NCBI RefSeq assembly: GCF_009832905.1
Contig: NZ_CP047135.1
Coordinates: 1,218,001 to 1,282,000, forward strand
Direction: 5' to 3'
Origin: Stenotrophomonas sp. 364
GTDB taxonomy: Bacteria; Pseudomonadota; Gammaproteobacteria; Xanthomonadales; Xanthomonadaceae
DNA length: 64,000 nucleotides
The position numbers and the translations under genes were made by a program. The stretch's first letter is position 1, and every line of letters begins with the position of its first letter. The notes beneath the pieces were generated by a model. That model did not search any database, was not told the DNA's origin, and saw only the letters and a program-made list of their open reading frames with translations. Shown piece after piece: positions 54,912-63,671 of this stretch.

Positions 54912-55076
54912 GGAAACTCATCAGCGCGACAGTATCGACTGATCCCTGCGCATGCAATCGTCGTGGGCGATTATCGGAATCCAATGAGACGCGGCGGGCG
55001 TGAAGTGCTGCGTATTATCTACACCTGAATGTGATGCATGTCGCTATTGCTATGGAATTGATTTCGTCATCGGTGT

Positions 55077-56372
55077 TCACCACAACGCATCCCGCAGTTT
55101 GTACCAGGACATCGCCGCCACCAGCAGCGGCGTGCGCAACAGCCGACCCCCTGGGAAGGGGCGGTGGGGAATGCGCTCGAATACATCCAGGCGTTCGTTC
55201 TGCCCGGCGATGGCCTCGGCCAGCACCGCCCCGGCCAGCCCGGTCGCGGCCACGCCATGGCCGGAAAACCCTTGCGCGAAGTACACGTTGGGCGTGAGCC
55301 GGCCCCAATGTGGCGCCCGGTTGCGGGTGATGTCCACGTAGCCGCCCCAGACCTGTTCCATGCCCACGTCGGCCAACTGGGGGAACACCTGGTGCATGCG
55401 CCGGGTCATCACCCCGCGCAGCCCGGGGGGAGGGAGCGCGGAGTAACTGGCCCGCCCGCCGAACAACAGCCGGTGATCGGCGCTGAGCCGGAAGTAGTCC
55501 AGCGCCCAGCTGACGTCGGCCACGGCCATACCGTTGCGGATCAGCGACCGGGCGCGTTCGGCCCCCAGTACCTGCGAGGCGCCGATGTAGGTGCCGACCG
55601 GCATGATCCGCGTTTCCAGCTCCGGGGCGATGCCCTGCAGCCAGGCGTTGCCGGCGATCACCACGTGGTCGGCGCGGATGCTGCCGTGGGCGGTGCGCAG
55701 TTGCGGACGCGGCCCCCGCACCAGCTGCACGACCGGCGATTGCTCGTGGATGACCACCCCCAGGCCTTCTGCCGCGCGCGCCAGGCCCTGGGCATAGGCC
55801 AGCGGCTGCAGGTGGCCACTGGCCGCATCGAACATGGCCCCGGTGTAGCGGGGGCTGTCCAGCTGCGCCTGCAGCTGGGTGCGGTCCCACCACTGCAGCG
55901 GATAGTCGTAGCGCTCTGCGAGGTCGAGCAGCCCGCCACGCAGCGCGCGCTCCTGGCGGGCCGTGATCGGCACGCTGGCGTGACCATCGTGCCAGTCGCA
56001 GTCGATCTGGTAGTGCTGCAGGCGGTGGCGCAGCAAGGCCATGCCGTCGCGCGAATAGTCGAACAGCACCCGTGCGTCTTCGGCGCCCACCAGCTGTTCC
56101 AGTGTATCCACTTCACACCCGTAGCCAACGATGGCCTGGCCGCCATTGCGCCCGGACGCGCCCCAGCCCACCCGATGCGCTTCCAGCACGCTGACCCGGT
56201 AGCCGCGCTCGGCCAGCGACAGCGCCGCCGACAGGCCGGTATAACCCGCGCCCAGCACGCACACATCGGTGGCGTGGTCGCCGGCCAGCGCCGGGCGCAG
56301 TCGTTGCGCGGGCAGGCTGTCGGCATACCAGCTGGACACATGGTCCTGGCCGGCGCGGCTCACGGTGTGCAC
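55077..56372 (-). CDS. puuB: Gamma-glutamylputrescine oxidase-like FAD oxidoreductase
   Basis: The 431-residue flavoprotein of the DAO family has an N-terminal FAD Rossmann motif (VCVLGAGYTGLSAALSLAERGYRV), GWGASGRNGGQ, and the C-terminal motif FAQGFSGHGVAATGLAGAVLAEAI. PuuB oxidises gamma-glutamylputrescine to the aldehyde with H2O2 release. Neighbouring puuD and puuA make this the likely substrate, and the shared direction (divergent from puuD) suggests common control. Translation begins at GTG 56372, which has no strong Shine-Dalgarno. Confidence 0.88.
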   Translation of the reverse strand: MHTVSRAGQDHVSSWYADSLPAQRLRPALAGDHATDVCVLGAGYTGLSAALSLAERGYRVSVLEAHRVGWGASGRNGGQAIVGYGCEVDTLEQLVGAEDARVLFDYSRDGMALLRHRLQHYQIDCDWHDGHASVPITARQERALRGGLLDLAERYDYPLQWWDRTQLQAQLDSPRYTGAMFDAASGHLQPLAYAQGLARAAEGLGVVIHEQSPVVQLVRGPRPQLRTAHGSIRADHVVIAGNAWLQGIAPELETRIMPVGTYIGASQVLGAERARSLIRNGMAVADVSWALDYFRLSADHRLLFGGRASYSALPPPGLRGVMTRRMHQVFPQLADVGMEQVWGGYVDITRNRAPHWGRLTPNVYFAQGFSGHGVAATGLAGAVLAEAIAGQNERLDVFERIPHRPFPGGRLLRTPLLVAAMSWYKLRDALW

Positions 56373-56554
56373 CGGCAGGGGAGGGTGGGGACGTCAATCA
56401 TGGTGACAGCATGCCAGCAACGATCCGCGGTGACAGCGCGCAGTCTGTCGCAGGTACTGCCGCCGGTATGTGAGGGCGCACGCCTCCGGCCGGGCGTGTT
56501 GCACCGCGCCCGGGCACGGCGCTACCGTGGCAGCAGGTCATCGGAGCATGCCGC

Positions 56555-57313
56555 ATGGTCGCGCCCCCCTGGGTTGGCCTGCCCACTGACAGCACGCCAC
56601 TGGGCCACCATCGCTTTGCGGTGGTCGGTGAGAAGTACATCCGCGCGCTGGCCGTGGCGGCCGGTGCCACGCCGGTCCTGTTGCCCAGCCTGCAGCCACC
56701 ATTGCCGGCCAATCACTGGCTGGACCGGCTCGACGGTCTGTTGCTGACCGGTGCAGTAAGCAACATCGAGCCGCATCACTACGGCGGTGCACCTACCTGG
56801 CCGGGCAACCCGCACGACCCGGCGCGCGACGCCAATGCGCTGTCGTTGCTGCAGGCCGCGCTGGAACGCGACCTGCCGGTGCTCGCGATCTGCCGCGGCT
56901 TCCAGGAATTGAACGTGGCCCTCGGTGGCACCTTGCACGCGCGCGTGCACGGGGTGCCCGGGCTGGCCGATCACCGCGAGGACGCGGCCGCGCCGGTGGA
57001 GCAGCAGTACGCAGCGGCGCACGCCGTGCAGTTAACCGGCGGCGGCTGGCTCGCGGCATGGGCCGGCGCGGACCGTGTGAAGGTCAATTCGGTGCACGGG
57101 CAGGGCATTGATCGCCTCGCTGCCGGCCTGCGGGTGGAGGCGCGTGCCGACGATGGCCTGGTGGAAGCCGCGCGCAGCCACGCCCACAGCTTCGTGCTCG
57201 GGGTACAGTGGCACCCGGAATGGCGTGTTACCGACCATCCCTTCCATCACCGCATTTTCCAAGCCTTCGGCGATGCTTGTCGCCGTTACTCCTGCAAAGC
57301 AGACCGGTCATGA
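56555..57313 (+). CDS. puuD: Gamma-glutamyl-gamma-aminobutyrate hydrolase
   Basis: This class I glutamine-amidotransferase-like hydrolase (252 residues) releases GABA and glutamate from gamma-glutamyl-GABA. The nucleophile is C113 in AICRGFQELN, with H220 and E222 in VQWHPEW completing the triad. DGLLLTGAVSNIEPHHY is the family oxyanion region. Its stop overlaps the puuA ATG by 4 bp. About 180 bp of divergent control DNA separates it from puuB. Confidence 0.92.
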   Translation: MVAPPWVGLPTDSTPLGHHRFAVVGEKYIRALAVAAGATPVLLPSLQPPLPANHWLDRLDGLLLTGAVSNIEPHHYGGAPTWPGNPHDPARDANALSLLQAALERDLPVLAICRGFQELNVALGGTLHARVHGVPGLADHREDAAAPVEQQYAAAHAVQLTGGGWLAAWAGADRVKVNSVHGQGIDRLAAGLRVEARADDGLVEAARSHAHSFVLGVQWHPEWRVTDHPFHHRIFQAFGDACRRYSCKADRS

Positions 57314-58743
57314 CCACCCGAACGCGTTCGCGTAAAGCCACAGCCCCGCGCAAAGCGGCCTCTTCTTCGCGCAAGGCCGCTCCGCCGCCGGTGCCCGAAG
57401 AAAGCACGCTGCTGCGCTGGCTCAAGGACCGGCGCATCACCGAGGTGGAGTGCCTGGTGCCGGACATCACCGGCAACGCGCGCGGCAAGATCATTCCGGC
57501 CGACAAGTTCTCGCACGATTACGGCACGCGCCTGCCGGAAGGCATCTTCGCCACCACGGTCACCGGCGAGTTCCCAGACGATTACTACGAGCTGACCTCA
57601 CCCTCGGACTCGGACATGATCCTGCGCCCGGATGCCGACACCGTGCGCATGGTGCCGTGGGCGACCGATCCCACCGCCCAGGTCATCCATGACTGTTTCA
57701 CCAAGACCGGTGAGCCGCATGAACTGGCCCCGCGCAACGTGCTGCGGCGCGTCCTCAATGCCTATGCCGAACTGGGCCTCCGCCCGGTGGTGGCGCCGGA
57801 GCTGGAGTTCTTCCTGGTCCAGAAGAACACCGACCCGGACTTCCCGCTGCTGCCGCCGGCCGGCCGCTCCGGACGCCCTGAAACCGCGCGCCAGTCCTAC
57901 TCCATCGATGCGGTCAACGAGTTCGATCCGATCCTCGATCTGATGTACGACTACTGCGATGCAATGAAGCTGGACGTGGACACGCTGATCCACGAATCCG
58001 GCGCGGCCCAGCTGGAGGTCAACTTCACCCACGCCAATGCGATGGATCTGGCCGACCAGGTGTTCCTGTTCAAGCGCACCATGCGTGAGTCGGCGATGCG
58101 CCACGGTATCTACGCCACCTTCCTGGCCAAGCCGATGGAGAACGAGCCGGGCAGTGCGATGCACATCCACCAGAGCCTGCTGCGGATCAGCGACGGCAGC
58201 AACGTGTTCACCGGCGAGCATGGCGGTGAGGATTTCAGCCCGCTGTTCGGGCACTACCTGGCCGGCCTGCAGAAGTACGTGCCGGCGGCGATGGCATTCT
58301 TCGCGCCGAACGTGAACTCCTACCGCCGGCTGATGTTCGGCGAGGTCTCCCCGAGCAATGTGCACTGGGGCTTCGACAACCGCACCTGCGGGCTGCGCGT
58401 GCCACTGGATACGCCGGAGAACATGCGGGTGGAAAGCCGGTTCGCCGGCTCGGATGCCAACCCCTACCTGGCCATCGCCGCCACCCTGGCCGCCGGCCTG
58501 CTCGGCATCCGCGAGCAGGGCTCCCCCACCGCGCCGATCGCTGGCAGTGCCAAGGAGCTGGGCTACGACCTGCCGCGCTCGCTGGGCGAGGCGCTGGACG
58601 GGCTGGAAGGCTGCCCGGAACTGCGCGAGATGCTGGGCGAGCGCTTCTGCCGGGCCTATGTGTCGGTCAAGCGCAAGGAATACGAGACCTTCTTCCGCGT
58701 GATCAGCTCGTGGGAGCGTGAATTCCTGCTGCTCAACGTCTGA
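57310..58743 (+). CDS. puuA: Gamma-glutamylputrescine synthetase
   Basis: This glutamine-synthetase-fold ligase joins glutamate to putrescine using ATP. The 477 residues have a basic N-terminal tail of about 30 residues (TRTRSRKATAPRKAASSSRK). The GS beta-grasp region (RITEVECLVPDITGNARGK) and catalytic barrel follow, with APELEFFL, ESGAAQLEVN, AMHIHQSL and NRTCGLRVP. It resembles GlnA-type polyamine ligases more than housekeeping GlnA. ATG 57310 is fixed by overlap with puuD. Confidence 0.93.
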   Translation: MTTRTRSRKATAPRKAASSSRKAAPPPVPEESTLLRWLKDRRITEVECLVPDITGNARGKIIPADKFSHDYGTRLPEGIFATTVTGEFPDDYYELTSPSDSDMILRPDADTVRMVPWATDPTAQVIHDCFTKTGEPHELAPRNVLRRVLNAYAELGLRPVVAPELEFFLVQKNTDPDFPLLPPAGRSGRPETARQSYSIDAVNEFDPILDLMYDYCDAMKLDVDTLIHESGAAQLEVNFTHANAMDLADQVFLFKRTMRESAMRHGIYATFLAKPMENEPGSAMHIHQSLLRISDGSNVFTGEHGGEDFSPLFGHYLAGLQKYVPAAMAFFAPNVNSYRRLMFGEVSPSNVHWGFDNRTCGLRVPLDTPENMRVESRFAGSDANPYLAIAATLAAGLLGIREQGSPTAPIAGSAKELGYDLPRSLGEALDGLEGCPELREMLGERFCRAYVSVKRKEYETFFRVISSWEREFLLLNV

Positions 58744-58879
58744 GCGGCGGCCCGTCGCTAGATCCGGCATGGCCGTGAGGGCCATGTGCTGGGAAAATGG
58801 GGGCATGCCCGTTAGGCTGGCACCCGTTGTGCCGGTCTGGCCGGTTCCCCCATCTCGCACCTGACCTGTGGAGAGTCCG

Positions 58880-59986
58880 ATGAAGCTGCGAATCCTCACC
58901 CTCGGCATTGCCGTATCCGTACTCAGCGCCTGTGGCGGCGGCAAGTCCGACGACGACAGCAAGGTGCTGAACGTCTACAACTACAGCGATTACATCGCCG
59001 AAGACACCATTCCCACCTTCGAGAAGGCCACCGGCATCAAGGTGACCTACGACGTGTTCGACAGCGACGAAATGGTGGAAACCAAGCTGCTGGCCGGCAA
59101 CAGTGGCTACGACGTGGTGGTGCCGACGCTGAACTTCTTCGGCCGCCAGATCAAGGCCGGCGTGTTCCTGCCGCTGGACAAGAGCAAGATCCCGAACCTG
59201 GCCAACCTCGATCCGGAGGTGATGAAGCGCATCGCCCAGCAGGACCCGGACAACCAGTACGGCGTGCCGTACATGATCGGCACCACCGGCATCGGCTACA
59301 ACGTGGAACTGCTCAAGCAGCGTTTCGGCGGCAGCACCGACATCGCAAACAGCTGGGACCTGATCTTCAAGCCCGAGAACATCGCCAAGATGAAGGACTG
59401 TGGGATCACCATCCTGGACACGCCGTCGGACATGATCCCGATCGCGCTGCACTACCTCGGCGAAGATCCGCACAGCCAGGACCCGGCCACGCTGGAAAAG
59501 GCCGCCGCGCTGCTCAAGGGCATCCGCCCGTACGTGCAGAACTTCCACTCCTCCCAGTACGTGGGCTCGCTGGCCAATGGCGGCACCTGTCTGGTGGTGG
59601 GCTGGTCCGGTGACATCATCCAGGCCCGCGACCGCGCCGCCGAAGCGGCCAACGGGGTGACGGTGGCCTATTCGATCCCGCGCGAAGGCGCCCCGCAGTG
59701 GTTCGACATGCTGGCCATCCCCAAGGACGCCAAGCACCCGGAGGCCGCCTATGCCTTCATCAACTACCTGCTGGAACCGAAGGTGGCTGCCGCCAACACC
59801 AACTTCATCCACTACGCCAACCCGGTGACCAAGGCCACCCCGCTGGTGGACGAGGCGATCCGCACCGACCCGACCATCTACCCGCCGGCCGACGTGGCCG
59901 CCAAGATGTTCACCTACTCGATCAACACCCCGGAGGTGGACAAGCTCTACACCCGGTTGTGGACCGAAGTGAAGACCGGTCGCTGA
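58880..59986 (+). CDS. potF: Putrescine-binding lipoprotein PotF
   Basis: This periplasmic polyamine-binding protein of the PotD/PotF family has 368 residues. It has a lipobox (LSAC, acylated C18), so it is anchored rather than free. Polyamine-site segments are VYNYSDYIAEDTIPTFEKATGI, VFDSDEMVETKLLAGNSGYDVVVP, WDLIFKPEN and DTPSDMIPIALHYLG. TGGAG lies 7 bases before ATG 58880. It follows puuA by 136 bp that contain an inverted repeat around GGCC. PotF implies putrescine preference, but spermidine cannot be excluded. Confidence 0.92.
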   Translation: MKLRILTLGIAVSVLSACGGGKSDDDSKVLNVYNYSDYIAEDTIPTFEKATGIKVTYDVFDSDEMVETKLLAGNSGYDVVVPTLNFFGRQIKAGVFLPLDKSKIPNLANLDPEVMKRIAQQDPDNQYGVPYMIGTTGIGYNVELLKQRFGGSTDIANSWDLIFKPENIAKMKDCGITILDTPSDMIPIALHYLGEDPHSQDPATLEKAAALLKGIRPYVQNFHSSQYVGSLANGGTCLVVGWSGDIIQARDRAAEAANGVTVAYSIPREGAPQWFDMLAIPKDAKHPEAAYAFINYLLEPKVAAANTNFIHYANPVTKATPLVDEAIRTDPTIYPPADVAAKMFTYSINTPEVDKLYTRLWTEVKTGR

Positions 59987-59994
59987 CCGCTTCC

Positions 59995-60022
59995 ACGACG
60001 CCGGCCGCAGGGCCGGCGTCGT
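59995..60022 (+). terminator. Hairpin between potF and potG
   Basis: A 12-bp stem (ACGACGCCGGCC / GGCCGGCGTCGT) with a GCAG loop starts 8 bases after the potF stop, without a clear T-run. Such a structure between a binding-protein gene and its transporter genes commonly stabilises the upstream mRNA and lowers expression of downstream genes. Confidence 0.6.
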
Positions 60023-60148
60023 CGTTTCAGGGGTCTGCACGGCGGCAGGCCGGGGGCCGGGTAGCCGGTCCGGGCACACCATGACGCCGCGACCACCGGT
60101 AAAATGGAATCCTCCCCCCGTCCGCTGCCGCTCCTGGAGCCGCCCCCC

Positions 60149-61282
60149 ATGCCATTTGATGCCAAGCCGGAAGGCGAGGTCGTGCCGGTCCTCGAGCCGG
60201 GCTATCTGTCCATCCGCGCGCTGCGCAAGGAATTCGACGGCTTCGTCGCGCTCGACGATGTCAGCCTGGACGTGCGCAAGGGTGAGATCTTCGCCCTGCT
60301 CGGCGGCTCGGGCAGTGGCAAATCCACGCTGCTGCGCTGCCTGGGGGGGTTTGAAACGCCTACCAAGGGCAGCATCGAGCTGGATGGCCAGCGCATCAAC
60401 GACCTGCCGCCCTACCAGCGGCCGATCAACATGATGTTCCAGTCCTACGCGCTGTTCCCGCACATGACGGTGGAACAGAACATCGCCTTCGGGCTGAAAC
60501 AGGACGGCCTGGCCCGCGATGCGATCCGCACCCGCGTGGGCGAAATGCTGGAGCTGGTGCAGCTGGGCAGGCTGGCCAAGCGCAAGCCGCACCAGCTGTC
60601 GGGTGGCCAGCAGCAGCGCGTGGCGCTGGCGCGGTCGCTGGCCAAGGGGCCCAAGCTGCTGCTGCTGGACGAACCGATGGGCGCGCTGGACAAGAAGCTG
60701 CGCTCGCAGATGCAGCTGGAGCTGGTCAACATCATCGAAACCTCGGGCGTGACCTGCGTGATGGTCACCCACGACCAGGAAGAGGCGATGACCATGGCCA
60801 CCCGCCTCGCGGTGATGGACGCCGGCTGGATCCAGCAGGTGGGTAAGCCCGATGAAATCTACGAGCAGCCGGCCAACCGCTTCGTGGCCGAGTTCATCGG
60901 CTCGGTGAACCTGTTCGACGGGGTCATCGACGAGGATCTGCCGGAGTACGTCACTGTGCGCACGCCGCTGTTTCCGGCGCCGATCTACGTGGCCCACGGT
61001 ATCACCGGCTACGAAGGCCAGCCGGTGGCGTTCGCGCTGCGCCCGGAGAAGGTGATGATCGGCAAGGACGAGCCGGCCGGGGACACCAACAAGGCGCAGG
61101 GGGTGATCGAGGAGATCGCCTACTTCGGTAGCCATTCGGTGTACCACGTGCGCCTGCCCAGCGGGGCCAAGGTCCTGTCCAACTTCGCCAATTCGCAGCG
61201 CTGGGCCAGCGACGGGCTGACCTGGGGCGACAGCGTGTGGGTGTGCTGGCGCGACAACGACGGCGTGGTGCTCACCGCATGA
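60149..61282 (+). CDS. potG: Polyamine ABC transporter ATPase PotG
   Basis: The ATP-binding subunit of the putrescine importer has 377 residues. Walker A is GGSGSGKS (52-59), signature [15 protein letters not shown], Walker B LLLLDEPMGALD. A C-terminal TOBE domain holds GQPVAFALRPEKVMIG. GGAG lies 9 bases before ATG 60149; an in-frame ATG at 60104 is less likely. The stop overlaps potH by 4 bp. Confidence 0.95.
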   Translation: MPFDAKPEGEVVPVLEPGYLSIRALRKEFDGFVALDDVSLDVRKGEIFALLGGSGSGKSTLLRCLGGFETPTKGSIELDGQRINDLPPYQRPINMMFQSYALFPHMTVEQNIAFGLKQDGLARDAIRTRVGEMLELVQLGRLAKRKPHQLSGGQQQRVALARSLAKGPKLLLLDEPMGALDKKLRSQMQLELVNIIETSGVTCVMVTHDQEEAMTMATRLAVMDAGWIQQVGKPDEIYEQPANRFVAEFIGSVNLFDGVIDEDLPEYVTVRTPLFPAPIYVAHGITGYEGQPVAFALRPEKVMIGKDEPAGDTNKAQGVIEEIAYFGSHSVYHVRLPSGAKVLSNFANSQRWASDGLTWGDSVWVCWRDNDGVVLTA

Positions 61283-62190
61283 ACGCCGCCGTCTGGAAGC
61301 GCTGGCTCCCCGGCACCCGCGGTGGTGTGATCGCCGCGCCCTACCTGTGGCTGCTGCTGTTCTTCGCGGTGCCGTTCGTGATCATCCTGATGATCTCGTT
61401 CGCGCGCACGCAGGTGGGCTCGCCGCCCTACACATGGCTGCTGGAATACGTGGACGGGGCGTTTTCGCTGAAGCTCAACCTGGGCAACTACGCGGCGCTG
61501 GTGAAGGACAGCCAGTACGTGCTGGCCTACCTGAGTTCGATCAAGATCGCGGTGATCGCCACGCTGTTCACGCTGCTGATAGGCTACCCGATGGCCTACG
61601 TGATTTCGCGGATGTCACCGGCCGCGCGCAACGTGGCGATGATGCTGGTGGTGCTGCCGTCGTGGACCTCGTTCCTGATCCGCGTGTACGCGTGGATCGG
61701 CATCCTGGACCGCAACGGGCTGCTGAACCAGCTGCTGCTCAAGCTTGGCGTGATCGATGCGCCGCTGCAGATCCTGTACACGCCGACCGCCGCCTACATC
61801 GGCATCGTCTACTGCTACCTGCCGTTCATGGTGCTGCCGCTGTACGCGAACCTGGTCAAACTGGACAACCGGCTGCTGGAGGCGGCCTACGACCTGGGCG
61901 CCCGGCCGTGGCAGGCGTTCCTGCGGATCACCCTGCCGTTGTCGCGCACCGGCATCATCGCCGGCTGCATGCTGGTGATGATCCCGGCGGTGGGCGAGTT
62001 CGTGATTCCCGAGATGCTGGGCGGTCCGGACACGCTGATGATCGGGCGGGTGCTGTGGGGCGAGTTCTTCAACAACCGCGACTGGCCAACGGCCTCGGCG
62101 GTGGCGATCGTGATGCTGCTGTTGCTGCTGGTGCCGATCCTGCTGTTCAACCGTGTCCAGCAGCGTGAGCTGGAAGGAAAGCTGGCATGA
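61279..62190 (+). CDS. potH: Polyamine ABC transporter permease PotH
   Basis: The 303-residue inner-membrane permease has about six helices (YLWLLLFFAVPFVIILMISFA first) and the coupling loop LLEAAYDLGARPWQAFLRITLPLS. It is the first of the two permeases of PotFGHI. ATG 61279 overlaps the potG stop by 4 bp and its own stop overlaps potI by 4 bp, indicating coupled translation. Confidence 0.95.
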   Translation: MNAAVWKRWLPGTRGGVIAAPYLWLLLFFAVPFVIILMISFARTQVGSPPYTWLLEYVDGAFSLKLNLGNYAALVKDSQYVLAYLSSIKIAVIATLFTLLIGYPMAYVISRMSPAARNVAMMLVVLPSWTSFLIRVYAWIGILDRNGLLNQLLLKLGVIDAPLQILYTPTAAYIGIVYCYLPFMVLPLYANLVKLDNRLLEAAYDLGARPWQAFLRITLPLSRTGIIAGCMLVMIPAVGEFVIPEMLGGPDTLMIGRVLWGEFFNNRDWPTASAVAIVMLLLLLVPILLFNRVQQRELEGKLA

Positions 62191-63032
62191 GCATGGTGCG
62201 CGGCAACCGCTGGCTGGGCTGGTCGGTGCTGGGGCTGGGCTTCGGCTTCCTGTACCTGCCGATCCTGCTGTTGATGATCTACTCCTTCAACGAATCCAAG
62301 CTGGCCACGGTGTGGTCGGGCTTTTCCACGCGCTGGTATGGGGAGCTGTTCAACAACCGGCAGATTCTGGATGCGCTGTGGATCAGCCTGAAGGTGGCGT
62401 TCTGGACGGCCTGTGCGTCCACGGTGCTGGGCACGATGGCGGCGATGGTGATGACGCGCTTCAAGCGTTTCCCGGGCAAGACGATGTTCGGTGCGCTGAT
62501 CACCGCGCCGCTGGTGATGCCGGAAGTGATCCTGGGCTTCTCGCTGATGACGCTGCTGGTGGCGATGGGCGGGATTCCCGGTTTTCCGGCACGCGGGGTA
62601 ACCAGCATCTGGATCGCGCATGTAACGTTCACGCTGTCGTTCGTGACGGTGGTGGTGTCGTCGCGGCTGCAGGAGCTGGACCGGTCGCTGGAGGAGGCGG
62701 CGATGGATCTGGGGGCGGGGCGGTTGAAGGTGTTTCTGCAGATCACGCTGCCGATCATCGCGCCGGCGCTGGTGGCCGGCTGGCTGTTGGCGTTTACGCT
62801 GTCGCTGGACGATGTGGTGATCGCCAGTTTCGTGGCGGGTCCGAGTTCGACGACGCTGCCGATGAAGGTGTTCGCGTCGGTGCGGATGGGGATCAAGCCG
62901 GAGATCAATGCATTGGCGACGCTGATGGTGCTGGCGGTGTCGCTCGCGGCGGTGGTGGGGTGGTTCGTGACGGCCCGCGGCGAGAAGCGCCGCCAGCGCG
63001 ACATGCAGATGGCGTTGCAGGACAAGGGTTGA
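62187..63032 (+). CDS. potI: Polyamine ABC transporter permease PotI
   Basis: The 281-residue second permease has six predicted helices and the coupling loop SLEEAAMDLGAGRLKVFLQITLPI. It is the last gene of the potFGHI transcript; the following 600 bp hold the third composite hairpin element before the next gene. Start ATG 62187 overlaps potH. Confidence 0.95.
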   Translation: MSMVRGNRWLGWSVLGLGFGFLYLPILLLMIYSFNESKLATVWSGFSTRWYGELFNNRQILDALWISLKVAFWTACASTVLGTMAAMVMTRFKRFPGKTMFGALITAPLVMPEVILGFSLMTLLVAMGGIPGFPARGVTSIWIAHVTFTLSFVTVVVSSRLQELDRSLEEAAMDLGAGRLKVFLQITLPIIAPALVAGWLLAFTLSLDDVVIASFVAGPSSTTLPMKVFASVRMGIKPEINALATLMVLAVSLAAVVGWFVTARGEKRRQRDMQMALQDKG

Positions 63033-63076
63033 GGCAACGGCAACAGCAACAGCAACAGAGGGGCAGGGTCTGGGGT

Positions 63077-63527
63077 GGCGTCGGCGTGGGTGGGTTGGCG
63101 GGACACGCCGCAAGTACATCCCTGTAGCTCGTGGGCGCCATCCATGGCGCCCAACGGTCCCGCCAACCCACCCACGCCGACGCCCGGCAGGTTGTTTGCC
63201 CTTTTGTTGAAGGCGCAGGGCAACGGCGCATGGCAGTTGCCGCGTTGCACCGCGTAGAGCCGGGCTCTGCCCGGCTGCTCTTCTCAATCAAAGCGGTCGG
63301 CCGGCTCTTGCTCTTGGTTCGGCAACCGACACACTGTCCAGGCATGGTGAGGGTGGGTTGACGGGGCCCTGAGCCGCATGGATGCGGCGACGGAGCTTAC
63401 ATGGGTGAAGGCGCATTGTTTGCGAGGCACTGCCTCGCATGCGACTGAACGCACAGCCGCCAGCGGCTGGGCTGGGCCGCGGAGCGGGACTTGCAGCGTG
63501 CCCCCGGCAACTCACCCTCACCGTGCC
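63077..63527. repeat. Composite hairpin element, copy 3, with a SMAG palindrome in its spacer
   Basis: The first hairpin (63077-63184) has 28-bp perfect arms (GTGGGTGGGTTGGCGGGAC and an outer GC-rich part) around the inner palindrome GGCGCCATCCATGGCGCC. The second (63341-63527) has imperfect arms in opposite orientation with inner GCCGCATGGATGCGGC, GGAGCTTACA and the same extra stems as copy 2. A (GCAACA)n tract (63033-63056) precedes it, as in copy 1. A GTAG-headed palindrome (63254-63278) lies in the spacer. The gap 63033-63671 holds no supported gene. Confidence 0.85.
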
Positions 63528-63671
63528 CGCCCGGAAGAAGCGACTGCTAACGCTTCGGCTCCAACCTGCGACGCCATGTCGCAACCCAACCCCCGGCTCC
63601 CCGCCAACCCCGGCAACATCCGGATCACACCCCCGGGCGCAGAATGATGCACTGTCTTCCGGAGTACCACG

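Noticed and set aside
57598-58962. 454-codon antisense frame over puuA
   Set aside because: Shadow of a well-supported gene, with no domain and no start context.
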